33,174 nucleotides of DNA from the NCBI GenBank assembly GCA_020831705.1, contig JAFIGB010000416.1, positions 1 through 33,174 on the forward strand. The letters are read 5' to 3'. Every line of letters begins with the position of its first letter. Positions within the stretch are counted from its first letter, which is position 1. The translations under genes were made by a program, and so were the position numbers. Below, piece after piece: positions 15,396-23,453 of this stretch. Below the pieces are notes generated by a model. The model ran no database searches and had not been told where the DNA came from. It saw nothing but the letters and a program-made list of their open reading frames with translations. This DNA is from Candidatus Sumerlaeia bacterium. Its GTDB lineage: Bacteria; Sumerlaeota; Sumerlaeia; SLMS01.

Positions 15396-15977
15396 ATGAA
15401 ATTCTCCAAGAGATTCTACTTCCTTGTCGTTCTGCTCCCCCTCGCAATGACCCTGTTGTCGGCATGCCAACCCGTCGTCAGGGAAAGAACGCTCCCCCCG
15501 TCGATCCGTTCCGTAACGGTTCCAATGGCCGTCAATCGAACCTCCGAGCCGGCCTTTGAGGAATACCTCACCGTTGCCGTCCAGGAGGAATTTGACTTCG
15601 ACGGGCGCCTTCGCCGGGCACGGAACATCCGCGATGCCGATGCCATTATTCGTATTTACGTCACTGACTGGGAGAATTCCTCCTTCGCCATCGATGCCGA
15701 TGGGTTTCCCACCGCCCAGGAATATTCCGTATCGGTTCACGTCCAGATTCGTGAAAATATCCCCGGTCGCCCGATGATCGGACCCTCGCGGGTCATTAAC
15801 GAGGTATACGTCTTCAACGCCGATACCCGGACGACCACCTTCGTGCCGGAACCAAGACGCCGTGAGGAACTTACCCGACGCCTTGCCCGGACAATCGTCC
15901 GCGAGGTCATTACCGGAGATTTCACCGGCATTGAATTACAGGGGCCAGCAGCAGGAGCTCCCATCGTTGTACAATGA
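15396..15977 (+). CDS. lptE: LptE-like LPS-assembly lipoprotein
   Basis: LptE is the outer-membrane lipoprotein plug of the LptD translocon that inserts lipopolysaccharide. From ATG 15396 the 193-residue product has a lipoprotein signal peptide with lipobox LLSAC and Cys24. The following LPPSIRSVTVPMAVNRTSEPAFEEYLTVAVQEEF is the typical LptE beginning: a strand with VPxxxN, then a helix. ADAIIRIYVTDW and the SVSVHVQIRE strands match the rest of the fold. I rejected the in-frame ATG at 15324 because it would bury the signal peptide. The ribosome-binding site is weak. Family assignment rests on layout, so I give moderate confidence for the symbol and higher for a lipoprotein. Confidence 0.75.
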   Translation: MKFSKRFYFLVVLLPLAMTLLSACQPVVRERTLPPSIRSVTVPMAVNRTSEPAFEEYLTVAVQEEFDFDGRLRRARNIRDADAIIRIYVTDWENSSFAIDADGFPTAQEYSVSVHVQIRENIPGRPMIGPSRVINEVYVFNADTRTTTFVPEPRRREELTRRLARTIVREVITGDFTGIELQGPAAGAPIVVQ

Positions 15978-16015
15978 CAAAAGCCTGTATATCCACCACG
16001 CCGGAATCTAACCCG

Positions 16016-16043
16016 GTAAATGGAAGCTCCATGAACCATTTAC
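16016..16043. repeat. Inverted repeat upstream of histidine kinase
   Basis: GTAAATGG (16016-16023) and CCATTTAC (16036-16043) form a perfect 8-bp inverted repeat around a 12-base spacer, 55 bases before the kinase start. No T-tract follows, so it is not a typical terminator. It could be an operator or an mRNA hairpin in the kinase leader. The repeat is directly visible; its role is not. Confidence 0.45.
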
Positions 16044-16098
16044 GGAACCATATATTACGGATTGGCTTCCCCCTCCACACCCCGGTCACCAAGGCACA

Positions 16099-18225
16099 AT
16101 GGATATGAACAACGAAGGCGAAAACATCACGGAGGCCACCACGGATTCTCCCGGTTTTTTTTCGCGCTTTGTTACCAGGATGCGCACCAAGCTAATCGTC
16201 CCCTTCGCGACGTTTCTCTACCTTGGTACCATCTTTGGCGGGCTCTATACACTTGAAAACGCCTACTACGTAGTCGACAAGTGGGGTGTCATCCAAAACC
16301 TCCTCACCGAACTTTCCTACATCGACAATGACCAGGCAAACCAGGCCAGCAACGTCGTCAAAAGATATGTCGAAAGCAACTATCGTCGCGTTGAAGCGGG
16401 GAGGACGCTGACTGATGAGGAACGGGAGCGCCATTGGGAGCTCCTCGACCAGGTGTCCGAAAAGCTTCTGGAATCCTCACCGGTCATCACCGGTATGGCC
16501 GTGGAGGACAAGGAAGGAGCGATCCTTTACGAATACCGCGTTCCCGAGCGCGTCTGGGAACAGCATGACTTCACAAACAGTCTCCTGACGAGGAGCTTCG
16601 AGAGAAGCTTCAAGCGGACATTCATCGACGAATCCCGCCAGGCCTATCTCGGCACAATGCGGATATACGTCACGACCGCCAAGGGAAGCCCGGAAATCAC
16701 CGAACTGACAACCAAATACCGGAACTATATGATTATCTTCGTTCTAGGCGTTTCCATTTTGTATTATGGTCTGGTTCGGTCCATCCTCATGCCCCTCAAC
16801 CGTGTCATCGATTCGATCATCAACCGGCAAAGCGGGCGATCCTCCATCATCAAGACGCCACGAACCACGTTGGAGAGGGCCTTCAACCAACTGGCTCGTG
16901 ATGCAACACTGACACGCTTCTCCAAGCAGATGCGCGACGAAATTGCCCACCAGGGGCTTTCCTATGTGGAGCCGCTCCTTGAATTCATTCCCTCACTCAC
17001 CACACGGCTGATTGAATTGCCCGGAACACAGATCTGGGTTCTATCCAGACAGGATGAGAAGGCACCCTGGGATACCGAAAAGGTTTTCGGCAGCAAGTCC
17101 GGTGAAAGCGACAGGGAGCACTTCAAGAAAGTCCTCATGAAGGAAATCGAGGGGGACGATGAAAACCCAATCATGAATTGGGAACCGAAAGTGCTCGCCT
17201 GGAAGGACAGCAAGGAGAAGCAGCGCCTTTCCTTCATCGATATTCTCGATGCCGGATTTGATCGGCTACGCTTTTTCGTCATCCATGGCCAGCCCGGTGA
17301 ATCGGCACCAACCGAGGAGGTCCGGACCTTCTATGGGCGCCTCGCCCAGGAACTGCGCTACGCCCTTGGAAGTGTCGAGGAACAGCGCCGCCTGATCCTC
17401 CAGGAAAAATCCAAGGCGAATATCTCCCTTTCTCGCAACCTGGGCCACGATCTCACGAACATCATCGCAACGAGCAAGCTCGAGCTGATGACAATCAAGA
17501 CGTTCCTTTCCCTCCCCGCGGGAGAGGTTGCCCACTCCCCCGCCAAGGCGGAGATGTTCCGCGAATCACTCGAGGCGCTCCTCAACAACACCCGTTTCCT
17601 CCAGGAAATCGTAAACCTCTACAGAAGTTTCAGCTACCTGCAAAAGCCAAAGTTCGAGCAGATAGACATCAATACCATCATCGTGGATGTCGTCCAGCTT
17701 TATGAATTGTCGCTCTCCAAGAGTTTCGTGATAGAGAAATCCCTGGCGAAAAAACTCCCACCGGTCCGCGTGGAGCCGCGCCTCCTGAGGCTCGCCCTGT
17801 TTAATCTGCTGACCAACAGCACCGATGCCATCAAGAAGGTTGATGGAAATGGGAACCAGAAGGGACGGATCAGCATCAGTTCGGTCATCAACCACAAGCG
17901 CGGTTATGTGGAAATCCGCGTGGAGGACAATGGCCCTGGAATTCGCGACGGAAAGGGGAACCTGTTGGCGACGGACAAGATTCCCGAGATTTTCAGGCTC
18001 GGATATACAACCAAGGACAACCAGGAGGGCGAGGGGCTCGGGCTGAACTGGGTCCAGAACATCGTCCGCGAGTTCCATCACGGTGACATCATCGCGGCAA
18101 ATATCGAAAAAGGGGGCGCGATGTTTGCAATACGAATACCCATCGAGTCTCCCGCAGGGACGGACTCACAGGCCGCAGTTGAAGTAGGCATGGCAACCAA
18201 TTCCAAGGAAAAAGGAGGCTCCTGA
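16099..18225 (+). CDS. Membrane sensor histidine kinase
   Basis: A 708-residue kinase. TM1 lies at about 31-50 (KLIVPFATFLYLGTIFGGLY) and TM2 at about 209-229, enclosing a periplasmic sensor region of about 155 residues. A cytoplasmic region (about 235-430) lacks an obvious HAMP or PAS signature and could be a divergent GAF-type module. The DHp segment has the phospho-acceptor H450 in SRNLGHDLTNII. The ATPase domain has the N box (LALFNLLTNSTDAI, about 565-578), G1 (EDNGPGI, 609-615), an F box (IFRLGYTTK) and G2 (GEGLGLNWV, 644-652), all complete. AAGG precedes the ATG. Its stop overlaps the response-regulator start by one base, so the two are a cognate pair. The stimulus is unknown. Confidence 0.92.
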   Translation: MDMNNEGENITEATTDSPGFFSRFVTRMRTKLIVPFATFLYLGTIFGGLYTLENAYYVVDKWGVIQNLLTELSYIDNDQANQASNVVKRYVESNYRRVEAGRTLTDEERERHWELLDQVSEKLLESSPVITGMAVEDKEGAILYEYRVPERVWEQHDFTNSLLTRSFERSFKRTFIDESRQAYLGTMRIYVTTAKGSPEITELTTKYRNYMIIFVLGVSILYYGLVRSILMPLNRVIDSIINRQSGRSSIIKTPRTTLERAFNQLARDATLTRFSKQMRDEIAHQGLSYVEPLLEFIPSLTTRLIELPGTQIWVLSRQDEKAPWDTEKVFGSKSGESDREHFKKVLMKEIEGDDENPIMNWEPKVLAWKDSKEKQRLSFIDILDAGFDRLRFFVIHGQPGESAPTEEVRTFYGRLAQELRYALGSVEEQRRLILQEKSKANISLSRNLGHDLTNIIATSKLELMTIKTFLSLPAGEVAHSPAKAEMFRESLEALLNNTRFLQEIVNLYRSFSYLQKPKFEQIDINTIIVDVVQLYELSLSKSFVIEKSLAKKLPPVRVEPRLLRLALFNLLTNSTDAIKKVDGNGNQKGRISISSVINHKRGYVEIRVEDNGPGIRDGKGNLLATDKIPEIFRLGYTTKDNQEGEGLGLNWVQNIVREFHHGDIIAANIEKGGAMFAIRIPIESPAGTDSQAAVEVGMATNSKEKGGS

Positions 18226-19496
18226 TGGCAATCAAGGTGCTGATCGTTGACGATAATGAGCTATACAGGACCGCATTCCGCAGAAGCCTCATGATCAAGG
18301 ACTACGATGTGGTTGAGGCAGAAAATGGCTCCCATGCCGTGGAAGTCTATGAAAAGGAAAATCCGGACATCGTCGTGACGGACCTTTCCATGCGCACGCC
18401 AACGGAGGGACTCGACCTGATCAAATCCATCAAGGCCATCGACCCCCTCATTCCCATCGTGATGATCTCCGCCGTCGGCACCTTCGAGGAAGGCTCCCTC
18501 GCCAAGGAACTTGGAGCCGATCGTGTCCTGATGAAGCAGAAGATAGACGAGCATATCGAGGAACTTTTTGACGCCATTGACGGTGCCAAGAAGGTCAGTA
18601 CCCGGCTCCGGGCGCTTCGCGAGGAAATCGGAAAGATGGCCAATGATTCCGAGGAGCTTGGAAAGGAAGCCGTTGAACGCCTCCGCAATATCATCTCCAC
18701 ACCCAACCAGCACCCCGTCATTCTTGCAGAAGCCTACGATGTTCTCGCCGTGGCAAACGCCCGTGAAATCCGGGTTCAGATGGAGCGTGAATATCAAAAG
18801 GCCGGCTCCGGCAACAGCGCCAGCATGGAGGAGGTCGAGACACATCTGAAAAGTATCTTTGACGACCTCAAGAAATTTGACCCGGAGACAGTCAAGGAGC
18901 TTTGCGTGGCGGAATACTTCTACCGCGTTCAGGGAGGAGACATCCCCGAGGGGGAGGACTTCTCGCGCAACATCGGTTTCTCCTACTGCTTCGCCGTGGA
19001 GAACGAGGCAAAGACACGCCTGCGCAAGCGCCTTCAAAGGTTCCTGTCTGACCACTCAAACTTCAAGATCATCCGCAAGCTCATCGATGACAGGACCAAC
19101 CAACTTGATCTTTTTTATCACCAGTACCTGCTGCGCCTCCAACAGCAGATGCCCTTCGATTTCACCATCGACAATGTGCGCCAGGTTTTCCAGCGCGTGT
19201 TGGAACACGAGTCACGCTACAAGCCCGATGGTCTCAAGGCACTCGGTATCATGATTGTCTGCTTCGGCCGCGATTATTCCCTCAAGGCACTCAAGGGGCA
19301 GATCAAGGTCAACAATCCGTTGGGCATCAAGGCATTCGATGACGACATGGAAGTCCTCAAGTTCGCCCACCTGCTTGTTTCCCTCCAACATTATCGCAAC
19401 CCGTATATCCACCCGGAAATCAGCGAAATGGAAAAGATCTCCAAGATTCGCGAAACGACGGTGGACTGCCTCAAGATGATATCCAGGTTGAATTGA
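18225..19496 (+). CDS. Response regulator with long helical C-terminal region carrying a HEPN-type R-X4-H motif
   Basis: The receiver domain is complete (residues 1-120): acidic pair D9/D10, phospho-acceptor D53 in VVTDLS, S82 in MISA and K104. The rest (about 125-423) is not a known DNA-binding output domain: I see no helix-turn-helix, GGDEF, HD or AAA motifs. It is predicted mostly alpha-helical and charged. Near the end, residues 391-396 read R-N-P-Y-I-H (19395-19412), followed by a charged helix (EMEKISKIRETTVDCLKMIS). An R-N-x-x-x-H motif at the start of the last long helix is the signature of HEPN domains, many of which are ribonucleases. This is a motif match only. AAAGGAGG and a one-base overlap couple it to the kinase. 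Confidence 0.88.
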   Translation: MAIKVLIVDDNELYRTAFRRSLMIKDYDVVEAENGSHAVEVYEKENPDIVVTDLSMRTPTEGLDLIKSIKAIDPLIPIVMISAVGTFEEGSLAKELGADRVLMKQKIDEHIEELFDAIDGAKKVSTRLRALREEIGKMANDSEELGKEAVERLRNIISTPNQHPVILAEAYDVLAVANAREIRVQMEREYQKAGSGNSASMEEVETHLKSIFDDLKKFDPETVKELCVAEYFYRVQGGDIPEGEDFSRNIGFSYCFAVENEAKTRLRKRLQRFLSDHSNFKIIRKLIDDRTNQLDLFYHQYLLRLQQQMPFDFTIDNVRQVFQRVLEHESRYKPDGLKALGIMIVCFGRDYSLKALKGQIKVNNPLGIKAFDDDMEVLKFAHLLVSLQHYRNPYIHPEISEMEKISKIRETTVDCLKMISRLN

Positions 19497-19533
19497 CCGG
19501 GAACTGAAAACTCGACGAAAGGAAAATCACAGG

Positions 19534-20622
19534 ATGAAGTTTTTGAGGATTTTCGCCCCCATCATGGCCGTAACCGTTCCGGCGCTGGCCATGCCGATGG
19601 ATTCCGCACAACGCCCCGCCGTTGTCAAGCCGCGGGCCCTTGAACAGGGGGGAACGATTGCCCTCGTGACCCCGGCATCACCCAGCAACGAATACGTCCT
19701 GAGCTTTGTCACGGATTCCCTTGAAAGCCAGGGCTATACAGTCAAGCCCGCGCCCAATGTCCTCAAGCGCGATGGCCATACCGCCGGAACGGATCAGGAG
19801 CGCGCCCAGGCACTGATGGACGCCTTTGCCGATCCCGAGGTCGACGCCATCTTCTGCATCAGTGGCGGATATGGGGTCACCAGGATGCTCCACCTCATCG
19901 ACTTCGATGTGATCCGCGAAAACCCGAAAATCTTCACCGGCTTCAGCGATATCACCGCCATGCACATGGCCATCCAGAGGGAAACGGGACTTGTCACTTT
20001 TCACTCCCCCACCCACAGCCGCACCCTCGGCAAGACCTTCGAGGAGCGCCCGATGCAGGCCGAATGGTTCTGGCGCCTCATTCACGCCGACAGTTATTTC
20101 GACGAGGACGGCAATCGCATCGATGGTATAGATGCCTACCCGACGGAGGACTCAGAGGGCGAACCCGAAACCCTCGTTCCAGGACGGGCCATCGGAAGGT
20201 TGACCGGCGGGAATCTTTCCCTCATTGCCGCGCTCAGCGGAACGCCCTACGACCTCGATGCCGAGGGGGCCATTCTCTTCCTGGAGGATGTCGGCGAGGA
20301 ACCCTACCGTATAGACAGAATGCTTTCCACCCTGGAACTTTCCGGCAAACTGGATCAGCTTTCGGGTGTCGTCATCGGTCGGTTTGCGAGATCGGAACCG
20401 AACAATCCCGACAGAACCTTTACCCTTGAGGAGGTCTTTGAGCGGTATTTCGCCCATCGCGATTACCCCGTCATCTCCGGGTTTCCAACCGGTCATGTTG
20501 TCGACAATGTGACCATCCCCTACGGCATTCTTGCCGAGTTGGATGCCGACAACAAGACGCTGCGGCTCCTTGAAGATCCGGTATTACTTCCCACGATTGG
20601 TTCCACCGATGATCACGAATAA
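19534..20622 (+). CDS. Peptidase S66 family (LD-carboxypeptidase/MccF-like), exported
   Basis: S66 enzymes are serine carboxypeptidases: LdcA removes the terminal D-Ala from murein tetrapeptides, and MccF-type members cleave microcin C. The 362-residue product has an N-terminal signal peptide (MKFLRIFAPIMAVTVPALA), which points to the periplasm, whereas classical LdcA is cytoplasmic. Family motifs: GGTIALVTPASP (39-50), FCISGGYGVTRMLHLIDFD (107-125), the nucleophile S138 in TGFSDITAMH, E251 in FLEDVGEEPYRIDRML and H321 in GFPTGHV, giving the Ser-Glu-His triad. Length is normal for the family plus a signal. It follows the response regulator by 37 bases and overlaps the HAD gene, so it probably belongs to the same transcript. 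Confidence 0.9.
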   Translation: MKFLRIFAPIMAVTVPALAMPMDSAQRPAVVKPRALEQGGTIALVTPASPSNEYVLSFVTDSLESQGYTVKPAPNVLKRDGHTAGTDQERAQALMDAFADPEVDAIFCISGGYGVTRMLHLIDFDVIRENPKIFTGFSDITAMHMAIQRETGLVTFHSPTHSRTLGKTFEERPMQAEWFWRLIHADSYFDEDGNRIDGIDAYPTEDSEGEPETLVPGRAIGRLTGGNLSLIAALSGTPYDLDAEGAILFLEDVGEEPYRIDRMLSTLELSGKLDQLSGVVIGRFARSEPNNPDRTFTLEEVFERYFAHRDYPVISGFPTGHVVDNVTIPYGILAELDADNKTLRLLEDPVLLPTIGSTDDHE

Positions 20623-21301
20623 CTCGCCGGGATTGTCCTGGAATGGGAGGAAAATCAGGGGTTTCCTTTTCGACATGGATGGGGTCATCGCTGATACCCG
20701 GGAAGGCCACAAGAAGGCGTGGGTTCGGTTTCTTGCTTCCGAGGCGGAGGGGATGGACCTGGAGCAATTCATGGTCGAGAACTTTGGCCTGGGGAACCGC
20801 GAGATTTTCTCGAAGCTCCACCCCGACAAGGCTGATGACCCCGGGTTTCTGGATGCATTGGGCGAGGAAAAGGAAAGCCATTTCCTGGATATACTCGCCG
20901 CGGGAGAAGTCCAGCCCCTGAGTGGCTATCATGCCTTCACCCATGGTCTTCAAAGCCGTGGCGTGCTGATGGCCGCGGGCTCAAGTGCCCCGCGCAAAAA
21001 CCTGGTGGGTGTGTTGGAAACCTTCGCCGTGATGGATCGATATAGCGTCGTCGTCAGCGGTTCCGATGTTGCCAGGGCGAAGCCCGACCCGGAAATTTTT
21101 ATTCGCTGCCGTGAGGGCCTTGGCCTTGAGGGAAGTGAATGCATTGTACTGGAGGACTCGATGTTCGGTATAGAAGCCGGGCGCAAGGCGGGTTGCCACG
21201 TCATTGGATTGGCAACGACACATCCCGCCGGGGAAATTCGTGAGTACTGCGATGCGGTTGTTTCGGATTACGCGGAATTGATCCGGTTACTGAACTGGTA
21301 A
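20609..21301 (+). CDS. HAD-superfamily phosphatase / phosphoglucomutase-like hydrolase
   Basis: Aspartate-nucleophile phosphatase or mutase of HAD subfamily I. In the 230-residue product motif I is FLFDMDGVIADT, with nucleophile D22 and acid/base D24. A helical cap with an EGHKKAWVRF helix follows. Motif II is the AAGSSAPRKN segment, motif III the Lys in RAKPDPEIF, and motif IV IVLEDSMFGIEAG. This is the beta-phosphoglucomutase/phosphonatase-type arrangement; the substrate is open. ATG 20609 overlaps the S66 gene by 14 bases; a later TTG at about 20634 is an alternative start. The 3' end overlaps the converging wzt-like gene by 15 bases. Confidence 0.88.
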   Translation: MITNNSPGLSWNGRKIRGFLFDMDGVIADTREGHKKAWVRFLASEAEGMDLEQFMVENFGLGNREIFSKLHPDKADDPGFLDALGEEKESHFLDILAAGEVQPLSGYHAFTHGLQSRGVLMAAGSSAPRKNLVGVLETFAVMDRYSVVVSGSDVARAKPDPEIFIRCREGLGLEGSECIVLEDSMFGIEAGRKAGCHVIGLATTHPAGEIREYCDAVVSDYAELIRLLNW

Positions 21302-22528
21302 TGATGGGACGCTGAAGCGCCCCAGTGGCAGGACACGACCCGTCCCGATGCTGGTGCGATCACCGTGTATGGAGATGGCATGCATCCTCAGTTGATAGTC
21401 ATACGCGATTGTGATGTCATCCGGGTGTGACAGCAGGAGGGTCAGGAGGTATATACCTGGTTTGAGGCCGAAGGAATTCACCCTGGCCTCCAGCCTGTAT
21501 TTTCCTGGCGTTGCGGGTTGGACGATCCCTCCGCTGTCGGAATTCGAGGCACGAATGGAGTCCACCGTCCCGAGGGAAAAGAGAAGGCGCAAGCCGGGGA
21601 CTTCCTCGGTAACCTCGACGTCGATTGATATCGTCACCATTTCCTCGGGGAGAATGAATCCCCCCTCGACCCCATCCCGATTCGTAATCCTCACGGAAGT
21701 AATACGGGCCTCGCTGCTTTGATACCTGCCGGAAGGAACGGCATTCTGAGCGCGCATTTTCCCCTCCAACGGGTTGCTGGAAAAGTCGCCCGACATGGTT
21801 TTCTGGTGATACTTTGGCAGTAATTCCTCCGCAGGCCCATATTCCACCACCCGGCCCTGCTGGAGCCATAAAACATCGTCCGCCAATGTTTCCACCTGCT
21901 CGATCATGTGGGACACGAACAGGATCGTCCTCCCTGATTCCTTCGCGTTGTTGATTCGCTCCTGGCACTTGCTTTGGAAGGCCTGGTCACCAACGGCGAG
22001 TATTTCATCCAGTACGAGGATGCGTGTATCCAGGTTGAGGGCGATGGCGAACGCGAGTCGCATGAACATCCCCGAGCTATATTTCTTTACAGGTGTGTGG
22101 ATGAATCGCTGCAGTTCACTGAACTCGATAATGTCATCAAGCCTGGAAATGATCTCCTCACGCTTCATCCCGAAGATGGAGCACTGGAGGAAGATATTCT
22201 CCATGCCGGTAAATTCATCCTGAAAGGCGGCACCAAGTTCCAACAGGGCGGCCACCTGCCCATTGACCTCCAGGTTTCCCGACGTCTGGAAACTGATACC
22301 GCTGATCAACTTCAGGAGCGTGCTTTTTCCCGATCCATTGTGCCCCATGATTCCCAGGCTCCTGCCCGCCGGAAGCTCAAAGGACACATCATCGAGGGCC
22401 TTGAAGGGAGTATCTCCACGGGTGGAAAACTTCGGACGAACAATCATTTCCTTGAGTGTGTTCGACCGTCGCGTGATCAGGAATTCCTTCGAGATATTTG
22501 AAGCCCTGATGGCAATCTCCCCGGTCAC
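21287..22528 (-). CDS. wzt: Polysaccharide ABC exporter ATPase with C-terminal carbohydrate-binding-type domain (Wzt-like)
   Basis: Energises export of O-antigen or another polysaccharide. In the 413-residue product the ATPase domain has Walker A GHNGSGKST (62-70), a Q-loop region, signature YSSGM (150-154, the form typical of Wzt/TagH/KpsT), Walker B ILVLDE (170-175) and the switch His in VSHM. Residues about 270-413 form a beta-strand-rich C-terminal domain as in Wzt proteins that recognise the finished glycan end. It starts with GTG at 22528, with AAGGAGG upstream, and overlaps the rsmA stop by four bases (GTGA). Its membrane partner (Wzm-like) is two genes upstream, on the other side of rsmA. 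Confidence 0.9.
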   Translation of the reverse strand: MTGEIAIRASNISKEFLITRRSNTLKEMIVRPKFSTRGDTPFKALDDVSFELPAGRSLGIMGHNGSGKSTLLKLISGISFQTSGNLEVNGQVAALLELGAAFQDEFTGMENIFLQCSIFGMKREEIISRLDDIIEFSELQRFIHTPVKKYSSGMFMRLAFAIALNLDTRILVLDEILAVGDQAFQSKCQERINNAKESGRTILFVSHMIEQVETLADDVLWLQQGRVVEYGPAEELLPKYHQKTMSGDFSSNPLEGKMRAQNAVPSGRYQSSEARITSVRITNRDGVEGGFILPEEMVTISIDVEVTEEVPGLRLLFSLGTVDSIRASNSDSGGIVQPATPGKYRLEARVNSFGLKPGIYLLTLLLSHPDDITIAYDYQLRMHAISIHGDRTSIGTGRVLPLGRFSVPSLPVQ

Positions 22529-23424
22529 GATTCCCTCCTTCGTTCAACGAGGCAGGCCTCCAGATCGATGATCTCCTGGAGGGTCAGCGTTTCCACGCGC
22601 CGCTTCGGTTCGATGCCTGCCTTAAGGAGTATTTCCTCCGCCGCTGCCCTTTCCTGAATTTGCCCGGACATGAGCAGCCCGTTGGAGAGGGTTTTTCGCC
22701 GGAAACGGAACAGGTTCTCCAGCAGTGTATAGATCCGTTCCCGGTGGGCGATGTCGACGTATAGCGGTTCCGCTTTCCGCTCCAGGACAATGACGGAGCT
22801 TTGAACCCGGGGAGGAGGAAGAAAGGCGTCGGGTTCGACATGAAAGGCAATTTCACAGTCCCAGGAAAGGGCGATCTTGTAGGTCAGCGCACCGGAGAGC
22901 CTGTTGGCAGGTCCGATGGCGATTCTCTCGGCAACCTCGCGCTGCACCATGAACACCATGCGGGTGAAGGGGAGACTTGTCTTGACGAATCGAAAGAGAA
23001 TCTCGCTGGTGACCTGGTACGGGAGATTGCCCGCAGCAATAAGCCGCCCGCCGTCCTTCGCTCCCGAAACAAGATCCTCCAGGTCCTTTTCCAGGAAGTC
23101 TCCGTATAGAACCTTCAGGCTCGGGTGACCCGCCATGAGGAATGAATGCCACTCGGAGAAGGTGTCATCCAGTTCGACGGATATAACCGAACCCGCCCTG
23201 ACCGCGAGTTCAATGGAGAGGTTCCCGGTCCCGGCTCCAATCTCCACAATCGTATCGTCAGGCCCCGCCTCACAAAGGAGGGATATATCCCGGCAGATTG
23301 ATTGGTCGCGAAGGTAGTGCTGACCCTTGCGCTTGTCCAACCACACACCCATGCGGCGAAGGAGTTCCCCCATGTTGGGAAAATCCTGGGGCGCAGGCAA
23401 TGGTTGGGTGGTTTCATCATTCAT
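22525..23424 (-). CDS. rsmA: 16S rRNA dimethyladenosine transferase RsmA (KsgA)
   Basis: Dimethylates two adjacent adenosines in the 3'-terminal helix of 16S rRNA, using S-adenosylmethionine. The product of about 299 residues from ATG 23424 has the KGQHYLRD segment (the family's LGQxFL), the SAM-binding loop VEIGAGTGNLS, the acidic VISVELDD motif, GDFLEKD, and the catalytic NLPYQVTSEILF. The C-terminal PPPRVQSSVIVLERK and FRFRRKTLSNGL complete the family pattern. A longer frame to 23544 would run into the wzm-like gene. The start signal is weak. Placement between exporter subunit genes is unusual. Confidence 0.93.
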   Translation of the reverse strand: MNDETTQPLPAPQDFPNMGELLRRMGVWLDKRKGQHYLRDQSICRDISLLCEAGPDDTIVEIGAGTGNLSIELAVRAGSVISVELDDTFSEWHSFLMAGHPSLKVLYGDFLEKDLEDLVSGAKDGGRLIAAGNLPYQVTSEILFRFVKTSLPFTRMVFMVQREVAERIAIGPANRLSGALTYKIALSWDCEIAFHVEPDAFLPPPRVQSSVIVLERKAEPLYVDIAHRERIYTLLENLFRFRRKTLSNGLLMSGQIQERAAAEEILLKAGIEPKRRVETLTLQEIIDLEACLVERRRES

Positions 23425-23453
23425 TAGGGATATCCATGGCGTGGCGAGCCGGA

